From: Liolophura sinensis
Taxonomy: Eukaryota; Mollusca; Polyplacophora; Chitonida; Chitonidae
Assembly (NCBI RefSeq): GCF_032854445.1
Contig: NC_088302.1
Coordinates: forward strand, 27,181,080-27,245,079
Direction of reading: 5' to 3'
Length of the DNA stretch: 64,000 bases
The notes under the pieces were generated by a model, which was given only the letters and a program-made list of their open reading frames with translations, was not told the origin of the DNA and did no database searches. Below, piece after piece: positions 31,901 through 46,900 of this stretch. Position 1 is the first letter of the stretch. Each line of letters starts with the position of its first letter. A program made the translations under genes and the position numbers.

Positions 31901-34900
31901 TGTATTGGAAAACACTCCTTAACAACAGACTAATCCTCAATGTCATGAATGTATTGGAAAACACTCCTTAACAACAGACTAACAATCAATGTCCTGAACA
32001 TATTGGAAAACACTCCTTAACAACAGACTAACCCTCAATGTCATGAATGTATTGGAAAACACTCCTTAACGATAGACTAACCCTCAATGTCCTGAATGTA
32101 TTGGAAAACACTCCTTAACGATAGACTAACCCTCAATGTCATGAATGTATTGGAAAACACACCTTAACGATAGACTAACCCTCAATGTCATGAATGTATT
32201 GGAAAACACTCCTAAACGATAGACTAACCTTCAATGTCATGAATGTATTGGAAAACACACCTTAACAACAGACTAACAATCAATGTCATGAATGTATTGG
32301 AAAACACTCCTTAACAACAGACTAACCATCAATGTCCTGAATGTATTGGAAAACACTCCTTAACAACAGACTAACAATCAATGTCCTGAACATATTGGAA
32401 AACACTCCTTAACAAAAGACTAACCCTCAATGTCCTGAACATATTGGAAAACACTCCTTAACGACAGACTAACCCTCAATGTCATGAATGTATTGGAAAA
32501 CACTCCTTAACGATAGACTAACAATCAATGTCCTGAACGTATTGGAAAACACTCCTTAACGATAGGCTAACCCTCAATGTCATGAATGTATTGGAAAACA
32601 CTCCTTAACGATAGACTAACCCTCAATGTCATGAATGTACTGGAAAACACACCTTAACGACAGGCTAACCCTCAATGTCATGAATGTATTGGAAAACACT
32701 CCTAAACGATAGACTTACCCTCAATGTCATGAATGTATTGGAAAACACTCCTTAACAATAGACTAACCCTCAATGTCATGAACATATTGGAAAACACTCC
32801 TTAACAGAATAACCCTCAATGTCATGAATGTATTGGAAAACACTCCTTAACAATAGACTAACCCTCAATGTCATGAATGTATTGGAAAACACTCCTTAAC
32901 AGAATAACCCTCAATGTCATGAATGTATTGGAAAACACTCCTTAACGATAGACTAACCCTCAATGTCATGAATGTATTGGAAAACACTCCTTAACAGAAT
33001 AACCCTCAATGTCATGAATGTATTGGAAAACACTCCTTAACGATAGGCTAATCCTCAATGTCATGAACGTATTGGAAAACACTCCTTAGCGACAGACTAA
33101 CCCTCAATGTCATGAATGTATTGGAAAACACTCCTTAACGATAGACTAACCCGCAATGTCCTGAACGTACTGGAAAACACTCCTTAACGATAGGCTAACC
33201 CTCAATGTCATGAATGAATTGAAAACACTCCTTAACAGAATAACCCTCAATGTCATGAATGTATTGGAAAACACTCCTTAATGACAGACTAACCTTCAAT
33301 GTCATGAACGTATTGGAAAACACTCCTTAAAGATAGACTAACAATCAATGTCATGAACGTATTGGAAAACACTCCTAAACGATAGACTAACCCTCAATGT
33401 CATGAATGTATTGGAAAACACACCATAACAACAGACTAACCCTCAATGTCATGAATGTATTGGAAAACACTCCTTAATGACAGACTAACCTTCAATGTCA
33501 TGAACGTATTGGAAAACACTCCTTAAAGATAGACTAACAATCAATGTCATGAACGTATTGGAAAACACTCCTTAACAAAACACTAACCATAAATGGTATG
33601 AAAAATAAAACTGCATGTATGTATTCATTATTGAACAGACATTTTTAGTACAAGATATATGAAGTGTCTTTTTAACATGCATTATCCAATGGATAAAAAA
33701 AAAAGCTGAAATAAAACAAGTGAAAGTCTTGGGACTATTTTGTAATTCCAATTGACTTTTAGTATATTTCAACTAAAATTGTTGGTTTTACTTTGAAAAC
33801 TTACCCGAGCATTAATAGACACTCCACTCCACCAAGGGGAATCAAACTTGTAATTACATTTACGAATATTTCTAAACAGTTCACGCTCTGTCTCCCCAAA
33901 GAATGGTTCATAGCCACATAATCTGTAACAAACACAATACACACTTAAACTGAACTTCATAATATATACTACCACACTTCGAAAACACATATTAAACATC
34001 ACAGTTCGTGAAAACTTTATACAATTCAAACAGAAACAAAGAAATACTGAGATACACCTACGAATGGTAAACAAGCATTCTTGCCAGGGTAATATACTTT
34101 CATGGGATAGTTTTGGTAAATTGTGTTTCATAATTACTTTATGTACTTCCATGATGGGTTAACTCCTATAAAAAAATAATTGAATTTTTGATGCATTTTG
34201 ATTTTTATGACATGAAAACTACAGCAGCCTTAAGTGGAACACTTCCCTTTGTGAGGTAACTAACAGTTGCTCTGACAAAGTTGAAACCAAACCGGTCATA
34301 GCTGGATACAAGCCTTGTGTGTAAAAAACTATCCTAAATACACAACTCGATGCCCCAATCGATCACACCCTATTTGTATTGGGATCAAACTGCTGGGACA
34401 AAAACGTACAGCACTTTAGCTAAATCAGCCAAGTGCCCTCCTCAAATTTGTTTTATGTCCATATAAATGTCCATATCCATATATGTATATATTAAAAGAC
34501 CACGAAAACCTCTCCTGAGTAACATGTCTCCCTATAAAAAGTCACAGGCAACAGGAACACAGTTTGAGCGTGCAATCCAATATCAGGTAAAAGCGGAGTC
34601 TAAGTGACTTCAGATGAAGTATGACCATGGGGTTCCTAACTTTAACAATAACAACAAATCTGTATCATTTATCAGTACAACTGAGTCAGTAAAATCAACA
34701 TGGACAGTGCATTCCAACAGAAGTAAACAAATAAGGGTTACCAGAAACAAGGCAGCTTACCTATCAGTGTTTCAGTTTGAAAAGCAGCTGAATAACTGGA
34801 TGTCTAACTCAAAAAGAAATTTAGAAGACAACATTGTGGTATTTTTGCCCAAATTCATGTATTATTTCAGATTTAAAAAGTGCACATCTTCAAAGCATCT

Positions 34901-37900
34901 TCATATTTAAGCTTAAGATGTAGCGAAACCTACAAGACTAGTTCACCTAAACATAAAAACTTAGCCTACATATACTATGGGAATTCTCGTCTGTATGAGG
35001 CAATGAATACAATTATATAGACATTGACTTAATCCCAAACCTGACAATTTTGAAGAAAAAACACTTCCACACCTACATCTCCAAACAATGTTCATCAAGC
35101 CCATTTTGTTTAATGAGGAAGTAGTGAAAACTAAAGTCAGTTGACCCAAATATCAAATCTTACTGTGGTGGCTTCATGAAAAACTTATTGAATCTGATAC
35201 CTGTACAAAATTGGTCAAGTCAAAAACCTGGTAATCTTGCAAATTCAAGACCTGATAATTTTTAAGAATAAAAAAAATCATATATTATCCCAGAATTAAG
35301 AGGTTAATACATGTACATCTTCAAGCCATATTCATCATGCCCATAAAATCTCCTGAAGATGTGGGGAAAACTGAGACTAGTTGACCTTAAAATAAAACTT
35401 TAATCTAGAGGGTTGCATGGACTGAAATTGGCTATCAAAACCTAGTAAATAGTGAAATAAAATAATTTGTATTTATCATTTACGTATCGGTGAAATGTCA
35501 GCATTTCCTTCACTGCTATTTCAAGATAAATTTTCGTTTACAGTTTCTATGTGAATCACCATACCACCATTCCAAAAAAACATTGCTTATAGCTATTTAA
35601 ATCGGGCTGTAACTAACCAATGAAATTAGCTCAAAAATAGGTCAACTCTAAAAACTGCTTAAAAGGATTAAACAAACATACTATCTGGCAATCCACAACC
35701 TCAAGATTACAAATCTGCAAGAATTATTTTTGGTATCAACCGTATCAGTTCAGAGATCAAAGGATCAGTCTCTATACACACAGCCCAGCACTGATATGTG
35801 AGAGCATTGTTTGTTTTCATTGCACTGGTCTCCACCCAAGCCCCAATGGACAATGTATCTAGCTGCCTTAAGTTCAAATCCAGTTAATTCCTGCCAATCT
35901 TTTTTTGCTGATTTTCCCATTATCTTCAACTTTATAGATATCAGGCTACCAGAAGTGCCAGCAATATGTGAAAAGGTCTGCCAGCAACTTGTGGATGGTT
36001 GTGGGCTTCCCCTGGGCTCTGCCCGGTTTCCTCCCACCATAATGCTGGCTGCCGTCGTTTAAGTAAAAATATTCTTGACTACGGCGTAAAACACCAATCA
36101 AATAAATAAATAAATAACCAGAAGTGGTAAAGGACTAGTAGCGCGGACCTTGACAACATTGCTGGATAACAGCTATAATTACATTTTGTTACGTCACACC
36201 TATGCCCCAATTATGTCAAAAAGAAACATTTTCAGATGACACAGCAGGATGACATCACATCTCCTTTAACACCTTCTAACTTGAAACATTCCTACACATG
36301 TGTTATGCAATGTTATACAAGACATCAAGTACAAGTACAACAAGTACAAATCCAAGGCCTGAAAACACTGCTTAAGTTGTTCCCATACACAAACTTGTAT
36401 GTATCCAATCCTTTTGTACGTGTGGGCAACTGTATCTATAGTCTCGGTATGTGGAAACTTCTGTACATATGTACAAATCTTGCATACAAGCGTAAAATCA
36501 ATTTTTATTTGCGTGTGCAGCCAAAACATTTCTACATAAGTACAAAAGATTTCCACACATATATATAAAAACAACTTTACATGTGTACAATAAAATACTA
36601 CTGAACTGAAAACTGACTTATTGTAGGCATAGGTCATTCGGAATGCTGACAATAACATATACCAGTAGTTGTTATTACATATAGGTATTAACTTCGAATC
36701 CCTCTGGAGAAATAGAATGAAATTTATTGTGAAGCGGACAGAGGGAAAGAATAGTAAATAAGTATTAATATAAATATCTAACTGAGATAAACACACGAAA
36801 TGCACAGTGTAACACAGGATAAAGCTATAGCTAACAAGTCCACATTGCCAGTGCATTTGGACATGCTTGAACAAAGATCAAATTCAACATCTGAAAACTT
36901 GGAATCTGAAGTCTGGCCAGAGATGTCAGGGTCATAAACCAGAATTACTATGTCGTCCACTATGTTGTTCTAATATTGTTCTAATACCAATTCTTTGATT
37001 ATTTGGGCCAGCTAGATTTGGGTTTGCCATCTATGACATCACCCACACAGGGCAGTACAAAGTTTTTCACAGGCCCTGTAGATAACATACTGTTTAAACA
37101 GGTTATACTTGTTATCATTAGGACCAGTAGCTAAATCCGGACACTAATCCTTTACGGAACAAATATTTCAAAACAGCTGTCCACAAAGAATATACCAGTA
37201 CCAAACTTTCAGGCGAAATACATCAAGTCGTCCAACTCTGCTACTAAAGAAATATACAAAGGAACAAAGGGATGTTGCAATGTGAAACCCACGGTGATGT
37301 TTGTTGAATGTCTCTTGCACAATATGCACCCACTTTTTTAAGTGGGTACATCCCCTGTTACAACTGTTTACCTGTTTCGCAAATGCACCCAAATTGTGTA
37401 TGTGTGTTTTTTTGACCCTGTCAGGTATCTAAGAAACATGAAAAGCTATATGTCACTATACCTGTAAACACGGATCTTTCAGGATATTAACAGGATATTT
37501 CGATAGGGATATTGATATCACTTAAGCTTTACAATGTACATGCTATATCCTCTCGTAACAGACACGAGGACTTCAGAATTGCCAGAAAACATGTCTTCGG
37601 CTCTATGTACTTTTTACCTGGGAAATTGACACATGTACATGTAGATGAAGCCCGGTTAACTGCAAATTTACAGGAATTCTACATCCTGAGTTTATTGGCA
37701 GATCTATAAGAGAGCTTAGCTTACAAGATGTAGGTAATCACTCCAATGCTCCACATGTCCACTGCCTGGCCATAGGTTGTACCACTGAGAACTTCTGGAG
37801 CTGAAAAAAAAATCAATACATATACATGTATTTCTACATAAAGGCTAAATTTTCTGACATTGTCTGATGAGTAAAGATTACAAGTAAACTACTTCCTTGG

Positions 37901-40900
37901 CTGATTCCTATACCACAACATGCAATGCAACAAGCCACAATTTCAAACGACCACTTCATGTCGTCTTGTAAATTTCCACCAGAAATGACATCTGACAAGA
38001 ACCAGCTTACCACCAAAAAGAACAATAATTGGTTTAAGAAAGACAATAAATAATTTTAAAAAATGATTGTGACAGCCATGTTCAAAAAAGGGTAATTGGG
38101 TCTTAATGTTTTTAAAAAGCTTAAAAAATATTTAATGTTTTATCCACCAAATATATCATGACATATATTTGAGAGTTGGAATGGTGATATTTTAATGATA
38201 TATTCATTTTTAAACATATGCAGACATTATTTTGTCAACACCAGAGAGGCACTCTTTGCACACTCTTAGGTGACCATATATAGGGCCAATTGCCATAATT
38301 CTGCTAGTGGACTCTCGAGCTCCCCTTGCACAGTTTCCAGGTTAGTTTTTGTTATATGTCGTACTTCCAAACCTATCATACTTCCAGTCCATTGCCAGGA
38401 AAATCTGACTGAAACAGCGCCAATTTCAATATGAATCTACAAAGTCCATACCAAATATGAAATCTTTTTCCAAACCTGTTTAACGTCTATTTCACTGTTT
38501 TAAATTTGAAAATGTATACTTTTATTTCGTCATGGAAATTTGACTGAAATAGCCCCAATTTAAATAGGAATCCTGTTCACCTCAATATGAGCCTCCATAC
38601 CAAATATGAAATTTAATCTGCTGCAGTTAGACTTATATTGCATTCACCTCAATTGAACTTATTTCCATGTCAGTTCATGAAAATACAGTACAGCTGGATC
38701 TTAACCATCAATCCTATATACACCCATTGTGACCGGATAGTCCAAGTATCATATGGCCACTATACATAGCATACGCCCACCCTGGCCCGTCTCTGATCAA
38801 ACACCCCGTCATCCTCTGCTTACCATAGGGGTAGGGTCGGCACACGATCCGCCAACAGTCTGTGCATGGTGGCAACAACGCAGTGTATCATTTTATGACA
38901 TTCATTCATTTGCAAGTTTATATCTCACTTATACTCTAGGCTTTGTATTATTGCACAATCAAGTTTTAAACAGTTAATGCCAGACAGTTAATGCCAGTAC
39001 TACTTAAATTGTTAAAATGATTTTAAAGTTATAAATAATGCGACTTGCTCTATAAATTATAGAAGGTAACAACTGCAGAGACAAGGCTGATGTGTGGTGA
39101 AAGGTGATTATTTGAGCTATTCTAAATCTCCATTTTGATTTTTACTTTCTTAGGTGTATTTTCATAATTTATACATTGATAGGTAGAGGAATATTCTTAA
39201 AATATGTAATACATTTAATAGCTCAAAAGATACATGTATATGTATCTAGGGTTTACATTGCATGTGTTCATGCGTACATGTATATAAAGGCTACATATGA
39301 TTGAGCTTGTCTTGCGCAAACTTATAAAATTAATAAACAGTAGGATTGACACTTGTGAAATTTCATGGACTCGAGATTAAAAGGAAAAACATTAACAAAT
39401 ATCAGTGGTTTGAATTTTGCATATTGCAGGCCTTGTGTGATGCACCGATATGACTCATTACATATAGGTTTTTCAAAGCGCCTTTTGTTGTATATAAACG
39501 CGCAGGCTGACACATCACACAGACCAAAGTAAAATATTCCTGCTTAATTTTGTATCTAAAATGAAACTGTGGTAAATTTATCAACTGATAAGCCAAGTCT
39601 GTTGTCAAATTGTGAAACACTGCCAAGGTTGTATAGAGCCGTCATGCTCGGCGAAGGATTGCGTCATGGAGTATTGTTCGGTGACCATGGGCCGCCCACC
39701 AGCATTTCCTCTCGTCACAATGGATGTAGGATTGATGGTTAGGATCCGGCTGTATTGTACATCTCTAACAAAATCTACACTTTTACAATTAATCAAATTA
39801 TAATAATAATTAAAATCCTTTTGTATTGAATCAAACTAGATCACTGTCTATCAAATTGTTGTATTTTATCAAAATACATGTGGTTACCAAGTTCTGTACA
39901 AATCAAGAACTGGGTCTAGCTGACACACACAATACCACCAGATATCATCTCTCTATACATTTATTTATTTATTTATTTTGATTGACTGGTGTTATACGCC
40001 ATACCAAGAATATTTCACTTATACGATGGCGGCCAGCATTGTGGTGGGAGGACAATGGGCAGAGCCCGGGGGAAACCCATGACCATCCACAGGTTGCAGG
40101 AAGACTTTCCCATGTACGCCCGAAGTGGAAGCCAGCAAGAGCTGGATTTGAACTCACAGCGACCACATTGGTTGACGTCTATACTTGAAAAACATAGAAT
40201 AATCAGATTGCTGTATTGGAACGCACCCTGTGTTCTGTAGCAACCAGATATCTGATGACATCAGCTCCATGAAACTTAACTTGAAAAGTACTTCAGACAT
40301 TTTAACTAAAATAAACAAGATGCGTTGATGAAACCAGGTTATTAAAAAAATCAGCCTGCAAACCACCATTGCTAAAATGGTTTTTGTCTACTTTTACTTA
40401 CCACAGTATCCTGGTGTACCACACACAGTCTTCAGGTCCACCTGAGGTCGAATTATGGTAGAGAGTCCAAAGTCCGCTGTAATAGAGAGCAACCCACGCT
40501 ATGTGTAATTTTTGTCAAAGATTACATGTGTGTTAATCTTTGCACTGGTAAGACATTTCACTACTATTACATGTGCAGTGCTAAAGCAAAAAGCTTAAAG
40601 AGAAAGAAAACTATTAACAAAAGCTCTTTCAACCCTCTGAAGTGCCCTAATGCCATCTGTTCACCAGCAACTTGCACCCTCATGTAGATTATACATGTCT
40701 TTTTGGATACTATCAAAAATACATAGCACCAAAAGATAAAAGCTTAACCTTGCCTCCTGTATGTAAGTCACTTTTCTTAAGTTCACGTACATGTGTTCCA
40801 AGGAGATGAACAGTAAAGCTTACAAAAATTCACCATGCATATGCTATCCCTATACCTGTGTGGTCGAACAGGGAAACTTGATAAATTTGAGTCAAAGAGA

Positions 40901-43900
40901 AAAGCTTAAAAAGTGTATGCTACTTCCAATGCATGAGAGGTAATGCTCAATATAAACAAAAAACTGTAATCAGATGAACAAAAAAACTTAAACTTTACTC
41001 AATGCTAACCCTAATATGCTTAATATGACCAATGACGCAAAACCTTAATGGGTGACAATGAACAACGAACGAACAACGAATGGTAACAATGAACGTCAAT
41101 AGAAAGACCATTTAAATCCTGCAATGAAAACAATGTACCCTTTTCAGGTATTTTTACGTAATGATACAGAGGAAAGTTTATCAAATCCATGCATAGCTCT
41201 TTCTGTAAAGTTGCAGACAAACAAATAAAAGCAAGCAAAATCTTAACCCTCTTTGCAGAGGAAATAAGATACAAAACCACCACCTCTAACATATGCATTT
41301 CACAATATTTCAAGCTGCTCAATGGCTTTATATAACGCACCTACTTTCAACTTGGATTCAGCTGTTGGTTTTTCATACAGAAAATTTTCAGGCTGAAATT
41401 GAAGACAGAAAAATATTAAATGCATATCAATTAACACTTTTAAGTCAATGTTTGAGGTTTTGAAAGGGCTGCTTAATATTCACGCTATCAAACATCAGGT
41501 TTTAAATTACTTCTCGTTTTTGTGCTCTCTGAAAGTGGAGGTTACTCATTTTCCTAAAATGTAGTTCTTGTGGGAGATAAATTCTTATTTCTGATACTGT
41601 ACATTTAACGTATTCTGTGACTGTAACTTTCCACAAATAGTGCTATGCACCTTATTTTTTCATTTTCCTGGAGTAGAGAACAAAAAAAATTGCTTCACCT
41701 GATATTCACTTCAGGTTATTTATAGACAAATTTCATAAATTTTTGTACAAATCTCACTTGGCTCCACTGTTGACCCCAGAATCCTGATGTGGCTTATTTT
41801 GTTTAAAACTGACAACATAACTGTCTATACAAGTACTGTTTATACAAGACTTAAGAAACCAATAGTCCTGCATGATACTATGGCTGAGGCATGTATCCTG
41901 GTATTTACTTTTCTTGGAGTAATGCCAGAGGTTTGCCACCTTGCACCTTGGTCACTTATAGTGTGTCCCCTGTGAAAGTACAGACCTACCCAAATAAGCG
42001 CACTACAATTTCAGTAGCCTCATGTTTATTCATTAGCAGCCCGCCAGTCTTGTAGCATACTCCTCACAGTGCCGCTAACTATGCTCGTTTACATCACAGC
42101 CACCATTAGACAAACTTGAACTTTAGAGCCTGTGCAATGCACGTGGGCTCAAATAAGCTTTATTATAAAAATCATTGCTTTCCTTGCGCCCACCTGTATT
42201 CAGCCCTCACCAATAAAACTGTGTCAGGTAGTCAATTAGAATCATTTTGAACATAATTTAGATAAAGAGAAATGCATGTGCATCAAGTATGAACAGAAAC
42301 AAGTTGAGAAAGAGATTTTACATTTCACTTCCTACCACATCCCCACGTGCCCCAGTGACATCTGTACTGGTCAATATTGCTGCTTAAAATTTGCTAGTGG
42401 TGGCAGTGATCGTGTAAAGTGAACTTAGGGAGTGACGTATGCGCTTGTAAGGAGTATGGTTCTGAAGATCATGCCCTATCCAAAAGTACACATCTCCGCC
42501 TATGTGAAAGGCCAAAACTCTGGCACCTAAACCCTTGACTATTTGACTGGGATAATAGTTTCTCTGCCTCATGACCCTAATAACTACAGTATGACATGCC
42601 ACCGAAAGATCAGTTTATACTACCTTCTTACTATGACTTTAGTTACCAAAAAATCACCTCAAACATTTATCTGAAAGGCCAGGCCATTTGCTTGGGGTCT
42701 ATAGGCAGCCCCTGGATCCTTGTCTCCCCTAAATTTTAGGATGTTGAATGATCGACTTTGATCACTTTTTCTTTAGTGTTTTTAATGATAGAAAAGAAAA
42801 AAATCCATAACTGTGAATAGTTTGGGCCTACACATTTTTAATGGGTCAGTCGGGTAATAGCAACGACATGTTTTTCTAACAATCACAAATTTATTTATTT
42901 ACTTATTTCATTGGTGTTTGCGCCCTACTCAAGAATATCCACTTAAACGACAGCTGCCAGCATTACATGTATCAACATGTATACATACTGTCCCCAACAC
43001 ACCCAGAAAAAAGGAGCTTTTATCCTGGATTCCTTTATAACATTGTAATGTTGTCTTCATTAAGCAAATAACATACATGTATTTGGTTCTTTAATAATAA
43101 AAAAAATATTTAAAATGCTTTGGGGATAACCTTCAATTAAACCCCAGGTATTAATGTCCATACTAACCATAACTTACCTTGAGATCTCGATGTACTACTC
43201 CATTATCATGTAGATACTGTAATGGATAAGAACAGAAAACCTGTGATACATGAATACAGATGGGATTGCTAAAAGAAATAAAATTACTAATAACTGTACA
43301 AAAGTGAGGCACTTGTTGCCAGCATTTCGCACGCTATACATGTATATTAAAACACACCTAGAAATGTAGGTGTTGTACTGTGCTCCACATGTCTGGAAAT
43401 CCTGAGGTAAATACACGCTGTGCTTTTTATGATACCGCCTCTAACATTTGGTTTAACATCGTTTTCCCTCTAGTTGAACGTCAACACAGATTTATATGCT
43501 GGGGTTTAATGACATAAGCTACATGCACGACCTAAGAATGGATTGCAAAATGCAAGAGCCGAAGTCGAACGGGAAGGATAGGGCCTAGAACCAACACGTG
43601 CTGAGCAACAAGCGCTGGTACAGAAATGTGAAGTGTAAATAGGCATACATGTGCAAGCAGGTTACATGTATGCAAACAAGTGTAACACCCAAAAACAGAT
43701 CCAATGTTGCTGCATTTAGGAAATGGATAAGTCAGATTGATGCAAAAATTCCAAAAGCCACCGCCTACTCAGGGAATATGGAATGGAGATCGACAAAGAC
43801 TCACAGGCAATTCATCAGCAATGTGCAGAATTTTTTTGCAGAAGTAGGTTAGGGATATAAAAGTACATGTACAAAACCAACAATAAAGTTACAGCCAAGA

Positions 43901-46900
43901 CATTATACAGGACACATACCATAAAATTGAGAGTAAAATAATTTTTGTTCATCAGTCACAAAGATTTTTGCCATGACTTCAGTGACCCTGGGAATCCCTT
44001 ATTAAAAGTCAGACCACCCTCCACAAATGTACTGCAATGATATAAACGTACACACTACATATGATGAATATATAATGTGGAGGACTTGTAAAATGGCACC
44101 AATACTCCTTTTCAAAGGTCAATATGTGGAGGATCCACAACTTAGTTTTCTCAGAATCAATCTACACTGTATTCTACTGCTTGCATCTGTAGAAAACCAC
44201 CTTCTTTTAAGTTGAATGCCTTCATATGCCTGTCACTGCCTTTCAGTTAAACATGTAATGATTTCTGGTAAACATCATTTCCAAACCTTGTAGCATGTGA
44301 TTAATCCCCAAAAAGTCGCTGAAAAACAAAATGCAATTCCAGATTTCACAGTCACGTTTGTAAAAATTTCTACAAGAACTCATGCTTTGCTTAATTTGCG
44401 GAGTTCACTGTTGAAGAGTGGCTAAAATTTTTTTTATGTCAAGTTACATGTATTTCCCTGATGAGAAGATTGCAAATTCCCAGGGGCAGGGAGGGGGATA
44501 CTACATGCAGATGCCAAACCTATAGTGTGTTTATCCCTACAATCACTGATACAACACCTAGTCCACCGTGTATTTACATGTACCTATCTATGAATGTTGA
44601 ATGTTGATAGATAAATGTCATATAAAGATTTTTTTCACTTATATGATGGTGGTCAGTTTCACGGGGCTGGAGCATCAGAATTCCTGACAGTGTAGTGGTA
44701 ACAAAACAAGCAAGACCAACTTGCATGTAATCCAGTTACCATCAAGTCCAACTTCAAACTTGATGAGACTGGTTTGCAGTAGGTGCAAGGCCTTTAGGCA
44801 GAGTATGCTTGCCAGAAGTGCTTAAATCAATGAGAGCAAAACATGTATCCACTGACTGACTGCCTCAATCAGTATTAAACGTGAAGAATAGGGCTATGAT
44901 CTTAGTATAAACAAACGCTGAAGCCAGCCAAAACACACACACTCTTGCACAATGGTTCAGCATACTACACTGATTCTAAACTGCTGCAAGTTAATCAACA
45001 AGGAAACCATAAAGCCTGTGCTAAAGGGGTAACTTGATCTCCTCAAACCATACAAATGGAACTGGTTACAGTACCAACAAAATCTATGCAGAAAGGAAAG
45101 AGGCCAGGGTTGACATCAGAGACAGTGAAAGGTAGGTCCCTCATCAGATTTCAATTTTCTGTGTAGCTTACTGTCAGTGGGAGTGAGGCTCTTGAAACTT
45201 TTATCGTATATGAAAACTTGACTTGCATACACATATACATTCCCAAATAGCTAAATTGTTAAGAATCAGTCATTTACTATATGATTTTTCCACTCTACAT
45301 GCCACAATCCTAATTTACCTTTACACCTGTTAACATTTCCTTTACGCAGAGAGCCGCATCTTTCTCTGAATAATGTCCTCTGCTGACAATTCTACAAGAG
45401 GAAACAATAAACAGAACTAAACGTTACAATTTTCTATTCGAATATGTTTGTATTATTTAACAATACATTCATATATTGGTTTCAGTCAATATGAAAAAAA
45501 ATGAGCATTCATATTAAAAGGTGAACGGCAACGTTTCCAATTTATGCTCAAATCAACGCAATGTTAATGAATGAAGGATTATTCCTCATCACCAGTTTGT
45601 CAATATTGCAGCCATATTGTGGCAAGAAATCTCCTTAACTATTTTAAATGTGAATCTGTGCAATTGTCTAATAATGTAATTATCACAATGAATAACTTTC
45701 AGTTTCAGATCAAAACCTTTGTAGCTGACCTTTTAACTGACCTCCAACCAAAAAATGACCACTTCTGCCCATGTCAAATTCTCATTAATTAGTAATATAC
45801 AACTACTGGCAAGTCAAGTGCATACATGTATATTTGGATGAAAACTGAATATAGCGTAACATCCAAGGTTACGTTCTAGAAATTTTGCGAACACCAAAAT
45901 GTTGCCTTCAGCAATTTCAAATACTAGAATTTGTATGTCCGAAACACCCCAAGCATGCCCCCTTCCATCTGCCAACATTTCCAAAATAGAGGGGGAAAAA
46001 ATTAAGAAAACCTTAGAAGAAATGACAGGAACTCATGTTTCTTAGTTTGGCTTCATATAGATTGCTTCATGGGCCACTCGTGTTGACTGCACTCCTGGTA
46101 CATTCAGTTTGAATGGAGAAATGTAGCAGTCAGAAGAAAATACATGAGTACATGAAAATCTATTATGCACTAAGTACCTGAATGAGAGTAATTATGAAAA
46201 TAACATTGAATACTGTGATATGCTGAATATCATTATGAAAATAATTACGAGATGGTAATTAAATTTAAGCATGCACAGATTTAGATTATAGGGAAGATCT
46301 TAGATGTAAACGAAGTTTTATGAAAATAGGTTCAGTAGTTCAGTAAGAGTCGCATGGGATGGGATACATGGAATCGGTATTACGCTAAATCCTAAAGCAC
46401 TTCGCATACAAGAGCTATGCGCTTAGGAAAAATTCATTCATGGCACTTGTCTTAAACACGTAACTCTCATCTACGGTGAACTTCTCTGTAGGGGCCCCCG
46501 TGGCTCAGTCGGTTAAAGCGCTAGCGCAGCGTAATGACCCAGGAGTCTCTCACCAATGCGGTCGCTATGAGTTCAAGTCCAGCTCATGCTGTCGGCCGTA
46601 CGTGAGAAGGTCTGCCAGCAACCTGCGGATTCCACCCACCATAATGCTGGCCGCCGTCCTATAAGTGAAATATTCTTGAGTACGGCGTAAAACACCAATC
46701 AAAAAAAAAAAAAAAAAAAAAAAAACTTCTCTGTAAGCTTTTGCCTTTGGTGGCCAAATATCTGAAGTGTTTCATGACTTCTTTCATTCATGCATGATGC
46801 CTTGCTGTGTGCGGCGAACGAAAGCTATCTCCTTTCAAGTAGTCACCAATGCGCAAGCATGCGTTTCCAGATCACATGATCTGCAAGATGGCGATAGACG

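Noticed and set aside
31781-33580. CRISPR-like array
   Set aside because: Units are contiguous 49-bp tandem copies without spacers, in a eukaryotic intron.
36266-36874. 202-codon - strand open frame, the longest in the window
   Set aside because: AT-rich, rich in Cys/Tyr/Phe, no domain, lies in a CAMK4 intron and has no splice support.
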